From positions 1 to 5,358 of the forward strand of contig JAQTLG010000141.1 in NCBI GenBank assembly GCA_028715025.1: a DNA stretch of 5,358 bases. The letters are read 5' to 3'. The stretch's first letter is position 1. The number at the start of each line of letters is the position of its first letter. Both the position numbers and the translations under genes were made by a program. Shown here in pieces: positions 4,456 through 5,358 of the stretch. A model generated the notes under the pieces. That model searched no databases. It was not told where the DNA came from and saw nothing but the letters and a program-made list of their open reading frames with translations. This DNA is from Dehalococcoidia bacterium. GTDB taxonomy: Bacteria; Chloroflexota; Dehalococcoidia; GIF9; UBA5629.

Positions 4456-5358
4456 AAACACCGGCCAGCCGCTTCTCGACTCCTTCCGCCTCTTTTACAA
4501 TCCTCTCGATAACCTCTTTGACCGTTGGCTCATCTTTTATCAGGCCGGTACACTGACCCACCGGCAGCACGCCTTTCTTCAGGTCTCCTTCTTCAGTAGC
4601 GCGCTGGAAGTTCTTGGAAGCGTTCGCCAGGAAGGCAAGCTGCCTCGCGTTCTTCCACCCGGAGAGAGCCGCGCCTATCATGAGCTTGTAGAAAGGCAGG
4701 TTAATCATCTTCGCGATGTCCTGTCCGTTGACAAAAGCAGCGGGCAGGTCCAGGCCTTTCTTCTCTACCCGCTTGGCGGTATCGGTCTTGAGTACACGGC
4801 AATACAGCCCGTCGAAGCGCTTTGAATACAGCGTGTCGGTGACATCCTTGGTGAGGGACAGGTCTTTGTAGTTCTGATGCAGCGGGCTCTCCTTGGTGGT
4901 CATGAACCTGGTGCCCATAGCGACGCCTTCCGCGCCCAGGGCCAGCGCTGCGGCAAGTCCCCTTCCATCAGCGATCCCCCCGGCGGCTACGACCGGTATA
5001 GAGAGAACATTAACAAGGCTGGGTATCAGGCAGAAAGTAGTGACGAACTCACCGTGGGCCGCGGCCTCGTTGCCCGTGGCGATGACCGCATCGCAGCCAT
5101 ATTCCTCTGCACGTTTGGCATGACGGGCGTTCACCACGGTGGCAATAACCTTGCCGCCGTATTTATGCGCCTCTTTGACCAGCCAGTCTCCTTTGCCCAG
5201 AGCGAAATTGATCACCGGTACCTGCTCTTCCAGAAGTACTTTGGCTGATTCCATGGCGCCCGGGAACATCAGGGCCGAATTGGCCGCGAAGGGCTTATCA
5301 GTAAGCTTGCGGATCTTTCTGACGGCTTCACGAACCGCATCCTTATCAAGGGGGCCCG
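4451..5358 (-). CDS. Nitronate monooxygenase / FabK-superfamily flavoprotein (5' end outside window)
   Basis: The frame is open to the right edge (codons from base 5356), giving 301 visible residues. The internal ATG at 5267-5269 is not the start, because the upstream residues (KIRKLTDKPFAANSAL) continue the family pattern. About 50-70 N-terminal residues should be missing. It is an FMN-dependent TIM barrel. EEYGCDAVIATGNEAAAHGE matches the 'aGaDaivaqG.EaGGH.g' segment and holds the likely catalytic His101, although the usual GG before it is AA here. VVAAGGIADGRG (122-133) and GVAMGTRF (144-151) are the FMN-phosphate-binding loops. LPVGQCTGLIKDEPTVKEVI is the usual C-terminal signature. Relatives oxidise alkyl nitronates or, as FabK, reduce enoyl-ACP with FMN and NAD(P)H. 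Position upstream of thiolase-fold and DUF35-SCP2 genes suggests a role in acyl-CoA or lipid metabolism rather than nitroalkane detoxification, but that is inference. Only 57 bases separate its stop from the next start, consistent with an operon. Confidence 0.9.
   Translation of the reverse strand, partial: GPLDKDAVREAVRKIRKLTDKPFAANSALMFPGAMESAKVLLEEQVPVINFALGKGDWLVKEAHKYGGKVIATVVNARHAKRAEEYGCDAVIATGNEAAAHGEFVTTFCLIPSLVNVLSIPVVAAGGIADGRGLAAALALGAEGVAMGTRFMTTKESPLHQNYKDLSLTKDVTDTLYSKRFDGLYCRVLKTDTAKRVEKKGLDLPAAFVNGQDIAKMINLPFYKLMIGAALSGWKNARQLAFLANASKNFQRATEEGDLKKGVLPVGQCTGLIKDEPTVKEVIERIVKEAEGVEKRLAGVF

Noticed and set aside
4439..4825. 128-codon + strand frame over the 3' end of the flavoprotein gene
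   Set aside because: It is antisense to conserved flavoprotein sequence and starts inside the stop-codon hairpin; no domain seen.
4451..5269. ATG at 5267-5269 as the true start of the flavoprotein
   Set aside because: The frame continues to the window edge with family-like sequence before this Met, and starting here would remove the N-terminal part of the barrel.
1..5358. CRISPR array, tRNA/rRNA, insertion sequence or phage attachment site
   Set aside because: No regularly spaced repeats, cloverleaf-like sequences, transposase or integrase frames, or matching direct repeats were seen on either strand.

Overview
The window looks like bacterial chromosome from an anaerobe, moderately GC-rich, with Shine-Dalgarno starts and intrinsic terminators. 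The best taxonomic guess is Chloroflexota, probably class Dehalococcoidia. The LexA has a helix-turn-helix of the 'RDIQ..CG.SST.VV.Y.L' kind with a Gram-positive-type SOS box. The other genes are a cysteine-rich ferredoxin, a DUF35 protein, a thiolase-fold protein and a nitronate-monooxygenase-like flavoprotein, a set I associate with that group. This placement is inference from protein character; Desulfobacterota is the main alternative.

Left part, + strand (1-2158). The window opens inside the 3' end of a surface protein: an Ig-like/CARDB-like beta domain followed by one C-terminal membrane anchor. A strong hairpin terminator (310-343) closes that gene. A consensus-like promoter (TTGACA at 365) with an SOS-box-like operator (403-414) then drives lexA, the SOS repressor-protease. 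The ATG at 432 is the supported start. Forty bases downstream, behind a good AGGAGG site, lies a 333-residue protein with a winged-helix-like N-terminus, a cysteine-rich middle and a C-terminal 2[4Fe-4S] ferredoxin domain. It has no obvious promoter of its own, so it may share the lexA transcript.

Middle (2105-2182). One perfect 15-bp hairpin with T-runs on both sides separates the convergent + and - transcription units and probably terminates both.

Right part, - strand (2183-5358). Three genes are read right to left: a flavin TIM-barrel protein of the nitronate monooxygenase / FabK superfamily (its N-terminus is beyond the right edge), a thiolase-fold protein, and a DUF35 zinc-ribbon/OB-fold protein that carries a C-terminal SCP2-like lipid-binding domain. 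Thiolase plus DUF35 is a known two-subunit arrangement in acyl-CoA chemistry (archaeal acetoacetyl-CoA thiolase, steroid side-chain aldolases).

The most interesting point is that the thiolase-fold protein has glycine where the nucleophilic cysteine should be. It also has HDAF rather than the HDCF of SCP2-thiolases, while keeping both active-site histidines. A cysteine-independent reaction, such as a retro-aldol cleavage of the Ltp2/ChsH2 kind, or a non-catalytic role fits better than classical thiolysis. No RNA genes, CRISPR arrays, insertion sequences or integration sites were seen, and no stretch above about 150 bases lacks a gene.
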